From: Alphaproteobacteria bacterium
GTDB taxonomy: Bacteria > Pseudomonadota > Alphaproteobacteria > Rhizobiales > GCA-2746425
Assembly (NCBI GenBank): GCA_024743215.1
Contig: JANSWZ010000002.1
Coordinates: forward strand, 1 to 64,000
Reading direction: 5' to 3'
DNA length: 64,000 nucleotides
Shown: positions 41,927-51,068 of the stretch, piece after piece
How the letters are laid out: each line of letters opens with the position of its first letter
How positions within the stretch are numbered: position 1 is the stretch's first letter
Notes under the pieces: model-generated
What the model was told of the DNA's origin: nothing
Seen by the model: the letters and a program-made list of their open reading frames with translations, nothing else
Database searches by the model: none
Translations under genes and position numbers: made by a program

Positions 41927-42934
41927 TCAGCGCATTTCTTTGCGGGCGTTGTAGACATTCCAAATGAGGATCGGTGTCACCAGAAGCATGATCACCATGG
42001 CGCTGGCAGAGCCGACGCCCCAATCATTGGCACGGAACAATTTGTCATACATGTAGTTGGCCAGAACCTGCGTCTCCCACTGACCGTTGGTCATGGCGAA
42101 CACGATGTCGAAGACCTTCAAAACCACAATGGTAATGGTCGTCCAGACCACAACAATGGTTCCCATGATCTGAGGCACCTTGATCTTGAAAAAGATCTGG
42201 AAAGGATTGGCACCATCCAGAATGGCCGCCTCTATGGTTTCTTCAGGAATACCGCGCAATGCGGCTGAAAGGATAACCATGGCAAATCCGGTTTGAATCC
42301 AGATCAGGACTGCCATCAGGAAAAAATTGTTCCAGAAGGGCATGGTCAGCCAGGTATTTGGTTCCGCGCCACCGAACCAGAGATACAGCGCGTTCAGGAC
42401 GCCGATCTGCTCCTGATCCACAGGGCGGGTGTCATAAACAAGTTTCCAGATCACGGCGGCACCAACGAAGGAGATGGCCATGGGCATGAAAATCAGGGAT
42501 TTTGCAATGTTACCCCAGGAAATGCGGTCGGTCAGTTGCGCCGCCAACAGGCCAAAGGCTGTCGACATTGCAGGCACGACCAGAAGCCAGAAGAAATTGT
42601 TCTGCAACGCCTCCCAGAACTTCGGCTCGCTCATCATCTGCCCGTAATTGTCGAGGCCGACAAACTGAGAGCCACCGCCCGGCAGACGCTCGGACAAGGA
42701 CATGCGCAATGTCTCAACAACGGGATAGGCCAGATACAGCCCAAGCGCCAAAAGAGCTGGAAACAGAAACAGCCACGGCCGAACCATATTGGCCCGATTG
42801 ATGTTCCGCCCGATATTTGCCCCTTTGGCAGGGAACAGAACCTTGTCCAAAAACTGGTTGGAAAAATAATAATAGCCGACACAACCGCCAACGCCGATGA
42901 TAATCGTCAGCAATCCCTGGAATGCAGGATGCAT
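41927..42934 (-). CDS. aglF: Alpha-glucoside ABC transporter permease AglF
   Basis: A 335-residue permease of the MalF type with about eight hydrophobic segments. The EAA loop is EETIEAAILDGANPFQIFFKIKVPQIMGTIVVVW. The N-terminal pair of helices, FQGLLTIIIGVGGCVGYYYFSN and PWLFLFPALLALGLYLAYPVVETL, is typical of AglF. It starts 11 bases before aglG and follows aglE after an intercistronic stem-loop. Confidence 0.9.
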   Translation of the reverse strand: MHPAFQGLLTIIIGVGGCVGYYYFSNQFLDKVLFPAKGANIGRNINRANMVRPWLFLFPALLALGLYLAYPVVETLRMSLSERLPGGGSQFVGLDNYGQMMSEPKFWEALQNNFFWLLVVPAMSTAFGLLAAQLTDRISWGNIAKSLIFMPMAISFVGAAVIWKLVYDTRPVDQEQIGVLNALYLWFGGAEPNTWLTMPFWNNFFLMAVLIWIQTGFAMVILSAALRGIPEETIEAAILDGANPFQIFFKIKVPQIMGTIVVVWTTITIVVLKVFDIVFAMTNGQWETQVLANYMYDKLFRANDWGVGSASAMVIMLLVTPILIWNVYNARKEMR

Positions 42935-42967
42935 AGTCCCCTCCCCAATGTCTTTTAAGTATGGGTG

Positions 42968-42994
42968 GGAACCCGGCAGCTTGGGCCGGGTTCC
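42968..42994 (-). other. Intercistronic stem-loop between aglE and aglF
   Basis: GGAACCCGGC and GCCGGGTTCC pair perfectly (ten pairs) around a seven-base loop. It lies between the stop of the receptor gene and the start of the first permease gene, with no T-run on the minus strand. Such hairpins protect the receptor part of the mRNA or reduce read-through, so receptor is made in excess over permease. Confidence 0.7.
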
Positions 42995-43018
42995 TCAATA
43001 GCCGTCAAGGCCTGCTGA

Positions 43019-44371
43019 TTACTTCAGCGAGTCCCAGGAGGCCTGAATTTCTGCGGCAACTTCTGCCGCAGGCTTGCCACCTGCATAGTCCACCATTCCG
43101 GTCCAGAACGAACCAGCGCCCACGCCACCTGGCATCAGATCGGATCCGTCGAAGCGGAAGGTTGTTGCACCCAAGAGAACATCTCCAAGTGCACGTTGTG
43201 TATCGTCAGCATAAATTCCAGTGTCGACACCTTTATGTGGTGTCAGGAAACCGGACTGCGCCATCCACAATTCGTGGGCGATCGGCGACTTCAGGAATTC
43301 AACCAATGCCTGAGCCCCTGGGCTGTCGCTTGTGATAGCCCAAAGTGTTCCTGCACCCAGAACCGGATTTCCAAGATCCTTGCCGGAATAGGCTGGGAAG
43401 TAGAAGAAGTCCGCATCTTCACCAACACTTGTCCCTTCAGGGAAAAAAGCCGGGATGAAAGAAGCCTGACGGTGCATGTAGCACTGAGGAGGCGATGAGA
43501 AGAGGCCTTTGGGACTATCACGGAAGTCTGTTGAAGCAACAGCTCCAGCGCCTCCGGCAACAAAATCATTGTTGCGTGCAAATGCACCAAACTCGTCAAT
43601 AGCAGCGACAACACGTTCGTCTGTGAACGGAATCTCGTTCGTCACCCATTGGTCATAGACCTCTGGTGTCTGCGTACGCAGCATCATGTCTTCAACCCAG
43701 TCGGTTGCAGGCCAGCCTGTTGCGCCACCTGATCCCAGACCGATACACCATGGCGTTCCGCCATCGGCCACGATCTGCTCTGACAAGGCCTTCAGATCTT
43801 CCATGCTTGTTGGAATTTCGTAACCAGCATCTTCAAAGTTTTCAGGCGAATACCAAACCAGTGATTTGACATCGACTTTGTAGAAGAAACCGAAGAGTTC
43901 ATCTTCGCCGCTTGCATTTGCATAGGTGCCAAGATCGACCCAAGACTGGCCAGCTGCGTAGTTTTCACGAATCCAGTCACCGGTTCCGCCTGCCAGAGGC
44001 GACAGGAACCCGCGTGCAGCCATATCTGCCGCAAGGCCTGGCTGAGGGAATACGGCAACATTTGGTGCAGAGCCGGCTTCGGCATCAATCATGATCTGTT
44101 GCTCGAAACTATCGGAACCAACATATTTGACGTCAGCACCCGTTGCTGCCCCGAAATAGGCCAACACGCTTTCAACCACTTTCTGATCGGGTCCAAGCCA
44201 CGGGCCAAAGACTGTGACCTGCTCGCCGTTCAGTTGTGTGGATTTTAGAGCCTCGTAGCTCTCCCAGTTAAAATCACCGGAGCCAGGCTCAAACATAAGC
44301 GCAGTCTGCGCTTGTGCGGAACCAGCAGCAAGCACCCAAGCCATGGCTGTTGAGTAGAGTATTTTCTTCAT
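43019..44371 (-). CDS. aglE: Alpha-glucoside ABC transporter periplasmic receptor
   Basis: A 450-residue solute-binding protein (SBP_bac_1 family). The signal peptide covers about residues 1-22 (ending AGSAQAQ). Mature features include FGPWLGPDQKVVESVLAYFGAATG and PWCIGLGSGGATGWPATDWVEDMM, as in AglE proteins. GGGAGGAAAA precedes the ATG at 44371. It heads the operon; two LacI-type operator-like palindromes lie upstream. Confidence 0.92.
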   Translation of the reverse strand: MKKILYSTAMAWVLAAGSAQAQTALMFEPGSGDFNWESYEALKSTQLNGEQVTVFGPWLGPDQKVVESVLAYFGAATGADVKYVGSDSFEQQIMIDAEAGSAPNVAVFPQPGLAADMAARGFLSPLAGGTGDWIRENYAAGQSWVDLGTYANASGEDELFGFFYKVDVKSLVWYSPENFEDAGYEIPTSMEDLKALSEQIVADGGTPWCIGLGSGGATGWPATDWVEDMMLRTQTPEVYDQWVTNEIPFTDERVVAAIDEFGAFARNNDFVAGGAGAVASTDFRDSPKGLFSSPPQCYMHRQASFIPAFFPEGTSVGEDADFFYFPAYSGKDLGNPVLGAGTLWAITSDSPGAQALVEFLKSPIAHELWMAQSGFLTPHKGVDTGIYADDTQRALGDVLLGATTFRFDGSDLMPGGVGAGSFWTGMVDYAGGKPAAEVAAEIQASWDSLK

Positions 44372-44440
44372 AAATTTTCCTCCCAGAAAAAGCATGCATA
44401 ACATGAAAATCTTGTCCGAGCACTCATCATTTGAAAAATT

Positions 44441-44616
44441 CAAAGCGCTTTGGAAACAAATATACCGCTTTTTTTGCTCTGCTTGTCAAGCCGTTTTCAT
44501 ATTCATTTGGCAATACCCGCTGTTTTCAGCCATTTCAAAAACAATTTTGTTAACAGTGCACAGATCTGGCCATGCAACCATGCTTTCACATACGCCTCTA
44601 AATTCAAGGCGCTTTG
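44441..44616 (-). promoter_or_regulatory. Two LacI-type operator-like palindromes upstream of agl operon
   Basis: CAAAGCGCTTTG (44441-44452), a perfect 12-base palindrome with central CG, and CAAGGCGCTTTG (44605-44616), one mismatch, lie 70 and 234 bases upstream of aglE. This central-CG form is the kind bound by LacI-family sugar regulators; agl operons are controlled by AglR of that family. No regulator gene lies in the window. The rest of 44372-44890 contains no gene that I can support. Confidence 0.55.
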
Positions 44617-44890
44617 GTATTTTTGAAACGGAATTTGAAAGCCGGTTTGAAACGTTCAGTTTTTGCCTCTGCCGGATTTATCGAGCGACACAAAACCAGC
44701 CAATCCAAGGAGTCTGGCCTGGAATCTCAACAAACACACCCAAAATAGCGACGGTATTTTTAGATCAAAAGACAGGGCATATTGATGACAAAAAACAACC
44801 CAAGGATGATATCAGCTTTGGAAAACAAACCAAACTGGCAACGACACGGTTGTTCGCGTCAGGAAAGGTTTTCATGACAGGGGCTTCCGT

Positions 44891-45682
44891 TCAACCGAAA
44901 CGCGCGCCAAGCTGTGGCCAGGCAGCCCTTCCGGAAGCCGCAAAATTGGCGATTGCGCTGGCGGGAACGACGGCCCCGATTGCCGTTTGAAAGCTGGGAC
45001 GCTGCATCATGGCCACATGCCAGCGAGCCAGACTGCCCTCTCCCCATAATTGGTCAAATCCCAACAGATGCAACCGATGCACAAACGGAAACATCGCAAA
45101 ATCAGCCAGAGTTGCACGATCGTCCGTCAACCATCTGTGGCTTCGGGTCGCCGTTTGAAGTTTTGGCAATATGTCGTTGAGTGTTTCCAACGCAGCCAGA
45201 ACGGGAGCGGAATCAAATCCATCGTCTACAATCTGACGCAGTTTTGCCGATCGGACGGGATCCGGGATGTTTTGGTAGCGTTGCTCTCGTTGCTCTGGCG
45301 ACAAGGCCAGCAGCTTTTCGCGATTTACGCTGACATAGGTAATTGCGTGGATTGCAATATGAAACCGGTCAGCACGTTCAAACCATTCAGAGCAAAGCTC
45401 ATTACGATATTCTGTCGCCGCACTGAGTGGATGCGCAGGATTTTGTGCGCATAAATACTGCATGATGGTATTGGATTGCAAAACCACCTGGGTTCCGTCA
45501 ATCAATGTTGGGACAACAGCGTTGGGGTTCAAATGCAGATAATCAGGGGCAAACTGGTCGCCCTTCTTCAAGTCCATGACCCGGCTTTCAAAACCAAGAC
45601 CCAATTCTGCCAAAGCCAGCCGCACTTTTTGAGAGCACACTGAGGTCAGCGAATGATAAAGCGTGATTCCGGTTTCTGACAT
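44891..45682 (-). CDS. Glutathione S-transferase family protein, second copy
   Basis: A 263-residue GST with the opening TLYHSLTSVCSQKVRLALAE, VVPTLIDGTQ with the cis-Pro, and a helical C-domain with ATLADFAMFPFVHRLHLLGF. It shares the same SVCSQKVR motif and overall plan with the GST at 35786, so they are paralogues on either side of the agl operon. Bacterial GSTs of this type often act on aromatic or halogenated compounds, which would fit the neighbouring catabolic genes. Substrate unknown. Confidence 0.85.
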   Translation of the reverse strand: MSETGITLYHSLTSVCSQKVRLALAELGLGFESRVMDLKKGDQFAPDYLHLNPNAVVPTLIDGTQVVLQSNTIMQYLCAQNPAHPLSAATEYRNELCSEWFERADRFHIAIHAITYVSVNREKLLALSPEQREQRYQNIPDPVRSAKLRQIVDDGFDSAPVLAALETLNDILPKLQTATRSHRWLTDDRATLADFAMFPFVHRLHLLGFDQLWGEGSLARWHVAMMQRPSFQTAIGAVVPASAIANFAASGRAAWPQLGARFG

Positions 45683-45743
45683 GAAAGACTTCAGGGCTCT
45701 GGCAAGCGTACGTCACGACGCCAGAGCCATATTTGTTTTCCGC

Positions 45744-46964
45744 TTAAGCTGCCTTGCGGGAGCGGATCGCTTCGACGATGGCCTTGAACTCATCATCGCT
45801 CAGAATGTCACGTTTTTTGATACCGGCCTGTTTGACGTGATCGAGCATTTCGGCTGTTTCAGCCTCATCTGATTCACCCAGCCCCAAATCTTCCAGCTTG
45901 TAAGCGATGGAAGCTTTGCCGCTCTTCTTGCCAAGCACCACTTCGCCTGCCCGGCCCGTAAGCGCCGGATGTGTTCCAAACATAACGAGCGGATCATGCA
46001 TCACATAGTTGATGCCGATGCCCGATTCGCGGGTGAAGTTTCCAGACCCCAAAATTGGCTTGTTGCGGGCGATCGGCACATTCGCCAATCGCGACAGCAA
46101 CTCTCCAAGTTCCGGCAGCTTATCCAGCTTGTAGCCAGTGTCATACCCATAAAGCAGGTCAAGACCGAGCATAAGCTCTTCCATGGCCGCGTTACCTGTG
46201 CGCTCACCCAAACCGTTTCCGCAGGAATGTACAACTTCGGCACCAGCTGTCACCGCTGCCAGTTCAGTAGCGACACCCATTCCAAAATCATTATGCGTAT
46301 GGATCTCGATCGGAAGTCCGGTCATACGCTTGACCCATCGCACCATATATTTGATGGCTTCAGGTGTGGCGCAGCCCATCGTATCGACGATGCCAATGGA
46401 ATCGGGTGGGGATTCAGCCATGATGCCCTTGCACAAATTTTCAAGGTCATCTGCGCGGGCACGGGTTGTGTCATAGGGAAAAAACACAGCATAGAGCCCA
46501 TTTTCACGGGCGTAATTGATGACCGGTGCGCTGCGCGCCAGAACATCCTGCCAGGTCCAGCCAAACTGGGTTTTCAGCTTGGGATAACCGATAGGCACTT
46601 CGATGATGACGCCCTGCGCGCCGCATTCCAGCGCCATGTCGATGTCTTTTTTCATGGCACGGGCAAAGGTGAAAATACGGGAGTTCAGGCCTAATTTTGA
46701 AATCTGCTTGATGGCCTCTGCATCCTGCGGGGAAACCGCGGGCATACCAGCTTCAATGCGCTCTACACCAACTTCGGAAAGCTTTTGCGCAATCGCAATT
46801 TTGTCATCAACGGAAAAAACAACACCAGGTGTCTGTTCGCCATCACGCAGTGTCGCGTCATGGATTTCGACCTTTGGGGGCAAGTCCATGGCATCACGCA
46901 CTTCGGGTACAAAATTATATGGGCTGACCCACCATTTATCCTCTTCAAAATGGTTTTCGCGCAT
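45744..46964 (-). CDS. DRE-TIM synthase, homocitrate/isopropylmalate synthase-like
   Basis: A 406-residue metal-dependent acyl-CoA condensing enzyme. VEIHDATLRDGEQTPGVVFS carries the DRE metal/catalytic motif (near residue 40), GIVDTMGCATPEAI and HTHNDFGMGVATELAAVTAGAEVVH carry the HxH metal ligands, and SCGNGLGERTGNAAMEEL is the conserved signature. The LeuA allosteric domain is absent, as in homocitrate and citramalate-type enzymes. It joins acetyl-CoA with a 2-oxoacid; which one is unknown. GGAGAGAC precedes the ATG. It is divergent from a GntR regulator, likely its controller. Confidence 0.82.
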   Translation of the reverse strand: MRENHFEEDKWWVSPYNFVPEVRDAMDLPPKVEIHDATLRDGEQTPGVVFSVDDKIAIAQKLSEVGVERIEAGMPAVSPQDAEAIKQISKLGLNSRIFTFARAMKKDIDMALECGAQGVIIEVPIGYPKLKTQFGWTWQDVLARSAPVINYARENGLYAVFFPYDTTRARADDLENLCKGIMAESPPDSIGIVDTMGCATPEAIKYMVRWVKRMTGLPIEIHTHNDFGMGVATELAAVTAGAEVVHSCGNGLGERTGNAAMEELMLGLDLLYGYDTGYKLDKLPELGELLSRLANVPIARNKPILGSGNFTRESGIGINYVMHDPLVMFGTHPALTGRAGEVVLGKKSGKASIAYKLEDLGLGESDEAETAEMLDHVKQAGIKKRDILSDDEFKAIVEAIRSRKAA

Positions 46965-47400
46965 GTTGTCTCTCCAAAGCTATCGTGAAAGGGCATCTAT
47001 TTACGCCTGCAAAAGCAGGAACCAAACCCAACTTGTCTATATTTTATATTTTTGACAAGAAATATCAATATTATTCTTCATTAAAACCGATGAATTTTTT
47101 GTGCACGCAAATTGCCGCAAGCGGGACAAAAATGATTTAATACATTGAAATAATTATATATTTTTAAACCAACAATTGAATCAACGCCTAGCTGAAATTC
47201 ACTTTGCCGCAAATCACCAAATTTGCTACGCTTAAAAAAATCGATATTATTCCCAACATCCCCGTTTTCCAAGGTACGAATAATTAAATTTTGGGCTACG
47301 TTATGAAGACAGGGACTTGAGAAACAGGATAGACTAACGGTTCTGAACACACATCGTCAGGCTTGGAAATACATGTTTTCCACTGAAGATTGGACTTTTG
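46965..47400. promoter_or_regulatory. AT-rich divergent control region
   Basis: About 436 AT-rich bases separate the DRE-TIM synthase gene and the GntR gene. They contain the inverted pair CTTGTC (47032-47037) and GACAAG (47054-47059), and AATATCAATATT (47061-47072), nearly palindromic, plus an ATCGAT-centred copy near 47240. These are possible GntR sites. No coding frame here is convincing. Confidence 0.45.
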
Positions 47401-48144
47401 ATGAAACAGGAAGACACCGAGCTTATGATGCCTGAATCAGTCGACGATTTCGGTCTGTCTGATACCTCGGACAAAGAGACATCAGGCCGGGCTTCGATGA
47501 CCAGTCGCGCCTATGCCAGATTAAGGGCCGATATCATTGCCGGTGTCTTGATCCCGGGACAGAAGCTCAAGATTGAAGAATTACGGCAGCTCTATGATGT
47601 CGGCACCAGCCCGATTCGCGAGGCGCTGAGCCTACTAACATCGGATCATTTCGTAGAACGCATTGATCAGCGCGGCTTTCGTGTCGCAACTGTCAGCGCA
47701 AAAGAGTTTGACGAATTGCTGAAAACCCGGTGCTGGCTTGAAGAACGTGCTCTGCGCGAGTCCATTGCCCATGGCAATGCCAGTTGGGAAGAGCAAGTTG
47801 TGCTGGCTGCCTATCGGCTATCCCGTGTCCCGCGCTCTGCGGCGGATGATCACTTTGTTGCCAATGCGGAATGGGAAGTGCGCCACAAGCACTTTCATGT
47901 GACTCTGATTTCGGCTTGCGATTCAACCATGCTGATGAAATTTTGTGACCAACTCTATGATCAGAACATCCGGTACCGCCAATTGTCTGGCATACAGGCC
48001 TATCCCACACGAGATGTAACGGCAGAACATGGTGCCATTTGCGACGCAGTGCTGGCGCGTGATGCTGATCTGGCTGCACAATTACTGGTCAGCCACTACG
48101 TCAATACCGGCGATTTCCTGAAAGATCAGCTGGACGCTTACTGA
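47401..48144 (+). CDS. GntR/FadR-type transcriptional regulator
   Basis: A 247-residue regulator. After a 30-residue polar leader comes the winged helix (SRAYARLRADIIAGVLIPGQKLKIEELRQLYDVGTSPIREALSLL), then a FadR/FCD-type all-helical effector domain (about 105-235) with metal-site-like residues in HKHFHVTLISAC and TAEHGAICDAVLARD. Such regulators repress catabolic genes until a carboxylate inducer binds. It is divergent from the DRE-TIM synthase gene and convergent with the dioxygenase gene, so it may control the catabolic block 45.7-53.5 kb. An ATG at 47425 is an alternative start. Confidence 0.88.
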   Translation: MKQEDTELMMPESVDDFGLSDTSDKETSGRASMTSRAYARLRADIIAGVLIPGQKLKIEELRQLYDVGTSPIREALSLLTSDHFVERIDQRGFRVATVSAKEFDELLKTRCWLEERALRESIAHGNASWEEQVVLAAYRLSRVPRSAADDHFVANAEWEVRHKHFHVTLISACDSTMLMKFCDQLYDQNIRYRQLSGIQAYPTRDVTAEHGAICDAVLARDADLAAQLLVSHYVNTGDFLKDQLDAY

Positions 48145-48176
48145 ACCGTCCAGCCGATAGAAGTAAGTGGAGCTGT

Positions 48177-49049
48177 TTACGCTTCTTCGGCCAGAACAAA
48201 ATCAAAATCAACCGTGAAGAATGGTGCCTGTAAACGCTCAGCAATCTCCATCCCATCAGGGATGGCAGTCACGTCGTTTTGTTCAACATATTCCATCACA
48301 AGCTGCTCGCGCACACCGAACACAGCATCTTCATCCAGATACTCGTCATCGCTTGGGAATACTTCTGTCACAAGGCTGCGGTAGCCTGGGGCCGTGATGA
48401 TGAAATGCAGGTGAGACGGGCGCCATGGGTGACGCCCTGTTGCACGCAGCAATTCGCCAACCGGACCATCGCCAGGCACAGTGTAAGGTGCGGGCCGAAT
48501 TGTGGAAAACTGATACAGACCATCATCGCCGACCATGATGTGACCGCGCAGATTGTACTCTGTTTGTTGGTTATCCTGATTGGAGTAAAGGCCATTGTCT
48601 GCGGTTTGCCATATCTCGATTTCGGCTCCCTTGATCGGCTCACCATCCGGGTTGCGCACATGGCCTTTGACAATAACGGCTGCGCCGTCATTGTCTTGTT
48701 TCATGTCACCACCGACAGGCAGGTCTGGTGCGCCCAGAATATGGAAGGGCCCAAGCACACTGGAAGGTGTGCCTTCATCTGGTGAATTGACCATATCAAC
48801 CAGAGAGGACAAGCCGAGCACGTCTGACATAAGAACGAATTCATTGCGTTCCGGGTCGGTCATGTCACCGGTTTTTTCAAGCAGTTCAAGACCCTTGCGC
48901 CACTCCGCATGGGTAAGGTTCGTCTCGCGCACGAAATCGTGCAGATGGCTGACCAGCTTTTCCAAAACGAAACGCACCCGCGGTTCTGTATCGTCACTGC
49001 AATAATCCAGAAACGCCTGTGTGATGTTGTCTTTTGTAACTGTACGCAT
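48177..49049 (-). CDS. Intradiol ring-cleavage dioxygenase, hydroxyquinol 1,2-dioxygenase type
   Basis: A 290-residue Fe(III) dioxygenase. The N-terminal dimerisation domain contains ERNEFVLMSDVLGLSSLVDMVN, characteristic of hydroxyquinol rather than plain catechol enzymes. The iron ligands are Tyr in DNGLYSNQD, Tyr in RPAPYTVPGDGP, and two His in GRHPWRPSHLHF. It would cleave 1,2,4-trihydroxybenzene (or a catechol) to maleylacetate (or a muconate). The next genes upstream on its strand encode a TRAP transporter, an OsmC protein and a nitroreductase. Confidence 0.88.
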   Translation of the reverse strand: MRTVTKDNITQAFLDYCSDDTEPRVRFVLEKLVSHLHDFVRETNLTHAEWRKGLELLEKTGDMTDPERNEFVLMSDVLGLSSLVDMVNSPDEGTPSSVLGPFHILGAPDLPVGGDMKQDNDGAAVIVKGHVRNPDGEPIKGAEIEIWQTADNGLYSNQDNQQTEYNLRGHIMVGDDGLYQFSTIRPAPYTVPGDGPVGELLRATGRHPWRPSHLHFIITAPGYRSLVTEVFPSDDEYLDEDAVFGVREQLVMEYVEQNDVTAIPDGMEIAERLQAPFFTVDFDFVLAEEA

Positions 49050-49077
49050 TTGTTAGCCCTCGTATCTGAAGTTTTGA

Positions 49078-50388
49078 TCAGCCGAGCAATCCGGTTGAGA
49101 GGATCGGATAGCGGATGAGAAGGATGAGCACCAACAGCATAATAACTGCGAAGGGGAACGCCCCCATGAACACATCTTTCAGACTGATCTTTGGATTGTT
49201 TAGTGTGGCTTTGATCACAAAGCAGGAAATGCCCAAAGGTGGTGTCAGCAGACCGATTTCCGCGCCAATCACCGTTACGATGCCGAACCAGATGAGGCTC
49301 AATCCCATGGATTCCATCAAGGTGATGAACAGCGGAACCACGATCAGGATAATGGAAGCAGTATCCAGGAGCGTACCCAAAAAGAGCATCAGGATCACAT
49401 AGATGATCATGATTTCGGCAAAGCCCAGATCATAGGTCTGTAGCAGATTGTCGAGTTCATTTGGCAGACCGGCATAGCCAAGCATGCGGCTGTAAAGTGA
49501 TGCCATTGTAATCAGGAACAGAATGGAAGCCGTGATGTGGCCAGTTTCGATGGCCGTTGCCCAAAGGGATTTCCACGTCATTCTGCGGCGGACGACAGCA
49601 ATCAACAGCGCCACCAGAGCGCCGGCAGCACCCGCTTCAACAGGCGTCAGCCACCCAGTATAGATACCGCCCAACACGATGACGATCAGGCTGACAATAG
49701 GAACTGTTTTTTCCAGCAGTTCATAGGTGCTCAGAGGAATATCTTCTGTAACACCTGCCCCGACACCGAGAAATTTGGGCCAAAAACGCCCGGCTGCCAA
49801 AATACCGACAATATAGGCTGCGGTCAGAATCAAGCCTGGAATAATGCCGGCAATGAACATTTCGCCAACCGATTGCTCGGCGACAAATGAGTAGATGATC
49901 AACATCGCGCTGGGCGGGATGATCATGCCAAGCACAGATGAGCCGGCAACAACGCCAACAGCGAAACGCGGATTGTAATTCAGTCTCAGCATTTCTGGGA
50001 CGGAAATCTTCGTAAAGACCGAGGCAGAAGCAATCGAAGATCCGGTGACGGCAGCGAACACGGCATTTGCGCCGACGGTTGCCATGCCGATACCGCCGGT
50101 AACGCGCCTGAAGCCACGGTTCATAACCGTGTAGATATCGGTCCCCAAACCTGCCCGAGAGACCAAAAGTCCCATGACGGTGAACAGGGGAATGGTGGCG
50201 AACTCATATTCTGCGACACCATCGCCAACGGCAATTTTGAGGAAGTTGAAAGCCAGAATGGATTTTCCGCTGATCAGCCAGATGGAGACAAATGACACCA
50301 ACCCGAGCGCAACCGGAATGTACATGCCCATATAGACGAGCACAACAATGGCCAGAACTGAAAGTGAGCCGATTTCAACAGGAGACAT
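49078..50388 (-). CDS. dctM: TRAP transporter large permease (DctM type), second system
   Basis: A 436-residue membrane protein with about twelve hydrophobic segments and GANAVFAAVTGSSIASASVFTKI and LGMIIPPSAMLIIYSFVAEQSVGEMFIAG, the two DctM signatures. It differs clearly from the system at 32.7 kb. It follows its DctQ-like partner after 27 bases and precedes the dioxygenase gene by 28 bases, which supports transport of the dioxygenase pathway's substrate. Confidence 0.93.
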   Translation of the reverse strand: MSPVEIGSLSVLAIVVLVYMGMYIPVALGLVSFVSIWLISGKSILAFNFLKIAVGDGVAEYEFATIPLFTVMGLLVSRAGLGTDIYTVMNRGFRRVTGGIGMATVGANAVFAAVTGSSIASASVFTKISVPEMLRLNYNPRFAVGVVAGSSVLGMIIPPSAMLIIYSFVAEQSVGEMFIAGIIPGLILTAAYIVGILAAGRFWPKFLGVGAGVTEDIPLSTYELLEKTVPIVSLIVIVLGGIYTGWLTPVEAGAAGALVALLIAVVRRRMTWKSLWATAIETGHITASILFLITMASLYSRMLGYAGLPNELDNLLQTYDLGFAEIMIIYVILMLFLGTLLDTASIILIVVPLFITLMESMGLSLIWFGIVTVIGAEIGLLTPPLGISCFVIKATLNNPKISLKDVFMGAFPFAVIMLLVLILLIRYPILSTGLLG

Positions 50389-50415
50389 ATTGATCCGCCA
50401 GATGGGTTGGGTTCG

Positions 50416-51039
50416 TCATGCCGGGCGATCTCCAATGTTAAACAGATCATCACCCTTGCTTCCAATCAATGCCTTCATGAAGAAGATGATCGTGCACAGC
50501 GTAACGCTAAAACAAATTGCGAGTTTAATTGGCCACCAGGGCGCAGTGAAAATGCCCGGTGTTCCTGAATATTCACACCGTCCGAATGCAGCAGACAAGT
50601 CAGCCAGAAATTCACCTGTCGGCTCTGGTCCAAATTCCGGGGCTGTAAAGAAATGACAGGTCTCGAAGGACTCGATGAACTCGGGCCACATGGTCCATGC
50701 GATCAGCGCCATGAAAACTCCGGCGACAAGATCAATGACCCGGGTCAGAATTCGAGCAGCTTCAGGTCGGGACTCAAAGAGCATCAGCAGCATGCCATCT
50801 GACCGGGTCAGTCTGTTGCTGCGTACCACGTCCGGCAATTGCATGAAGACAATCAAGGCCAGTGAGAAAATAACCATTTCCACGACACCGCGAATTGGGT
50901 CGTGAAAAACACCTCGCGCAACAACATCAGCGTTCAGGATGGCAACGAGAACAAAAATAATGCCCGTTCCCACCATATTGGCAATTGTCGCTACCGAGAT
51001 AGATGCACTGTAGAAACGGCGAAGCGCATTGTTAGACAT
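50416..51039 (-). CDS. dctQ: TRAP transporter small permease (DctQ type), second system
   Basis: A 207-residue protein with four hydrophobic segments (about 13-35, 48-65, 92-113 and 165-190) and VGTGIIFVLVAILNADVVARGVFHDPIRGVVEMVIFSLALIVFMQLPDV, a DctQ-like signature. A 45-residue loop before the last helix (SFETCHFFTAPEFGPEPTGEF) with cysteines is longer than usual. It belongs with the large permease downstream and the receptor upstream. Confidence 0.85.
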   Translation of the reverse strand: MSNNALRRFYSASISVATIANMVGTGIIFVLVAILNADVVARGVFHDPIRGVVEMVIFSLALIVFMQLPDVVRSNRLTRSDGMLLMLFESRPEAARILTRVIDLVAGVFMALIAWTMWPEFIESFETCHFFTAPEFGPEPTGEFLADLSAAFGRCEYSGTPGIFTAPWWPIKLAICFSVTLCTIIFFMKALIGSKGDDLFNIGDRPA

Positions 51040-51068
51040 GATTTTCTGCTCCGCCGTTTCAAATGATA

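Noticed and set aside
47081-47350. 89-codon frame with CPACG in the AT-rich gap beside the GntR gene
   Set aside because: Only two cysteines, no ribosome-binding site, composition of AT-rich non-coding DNA.
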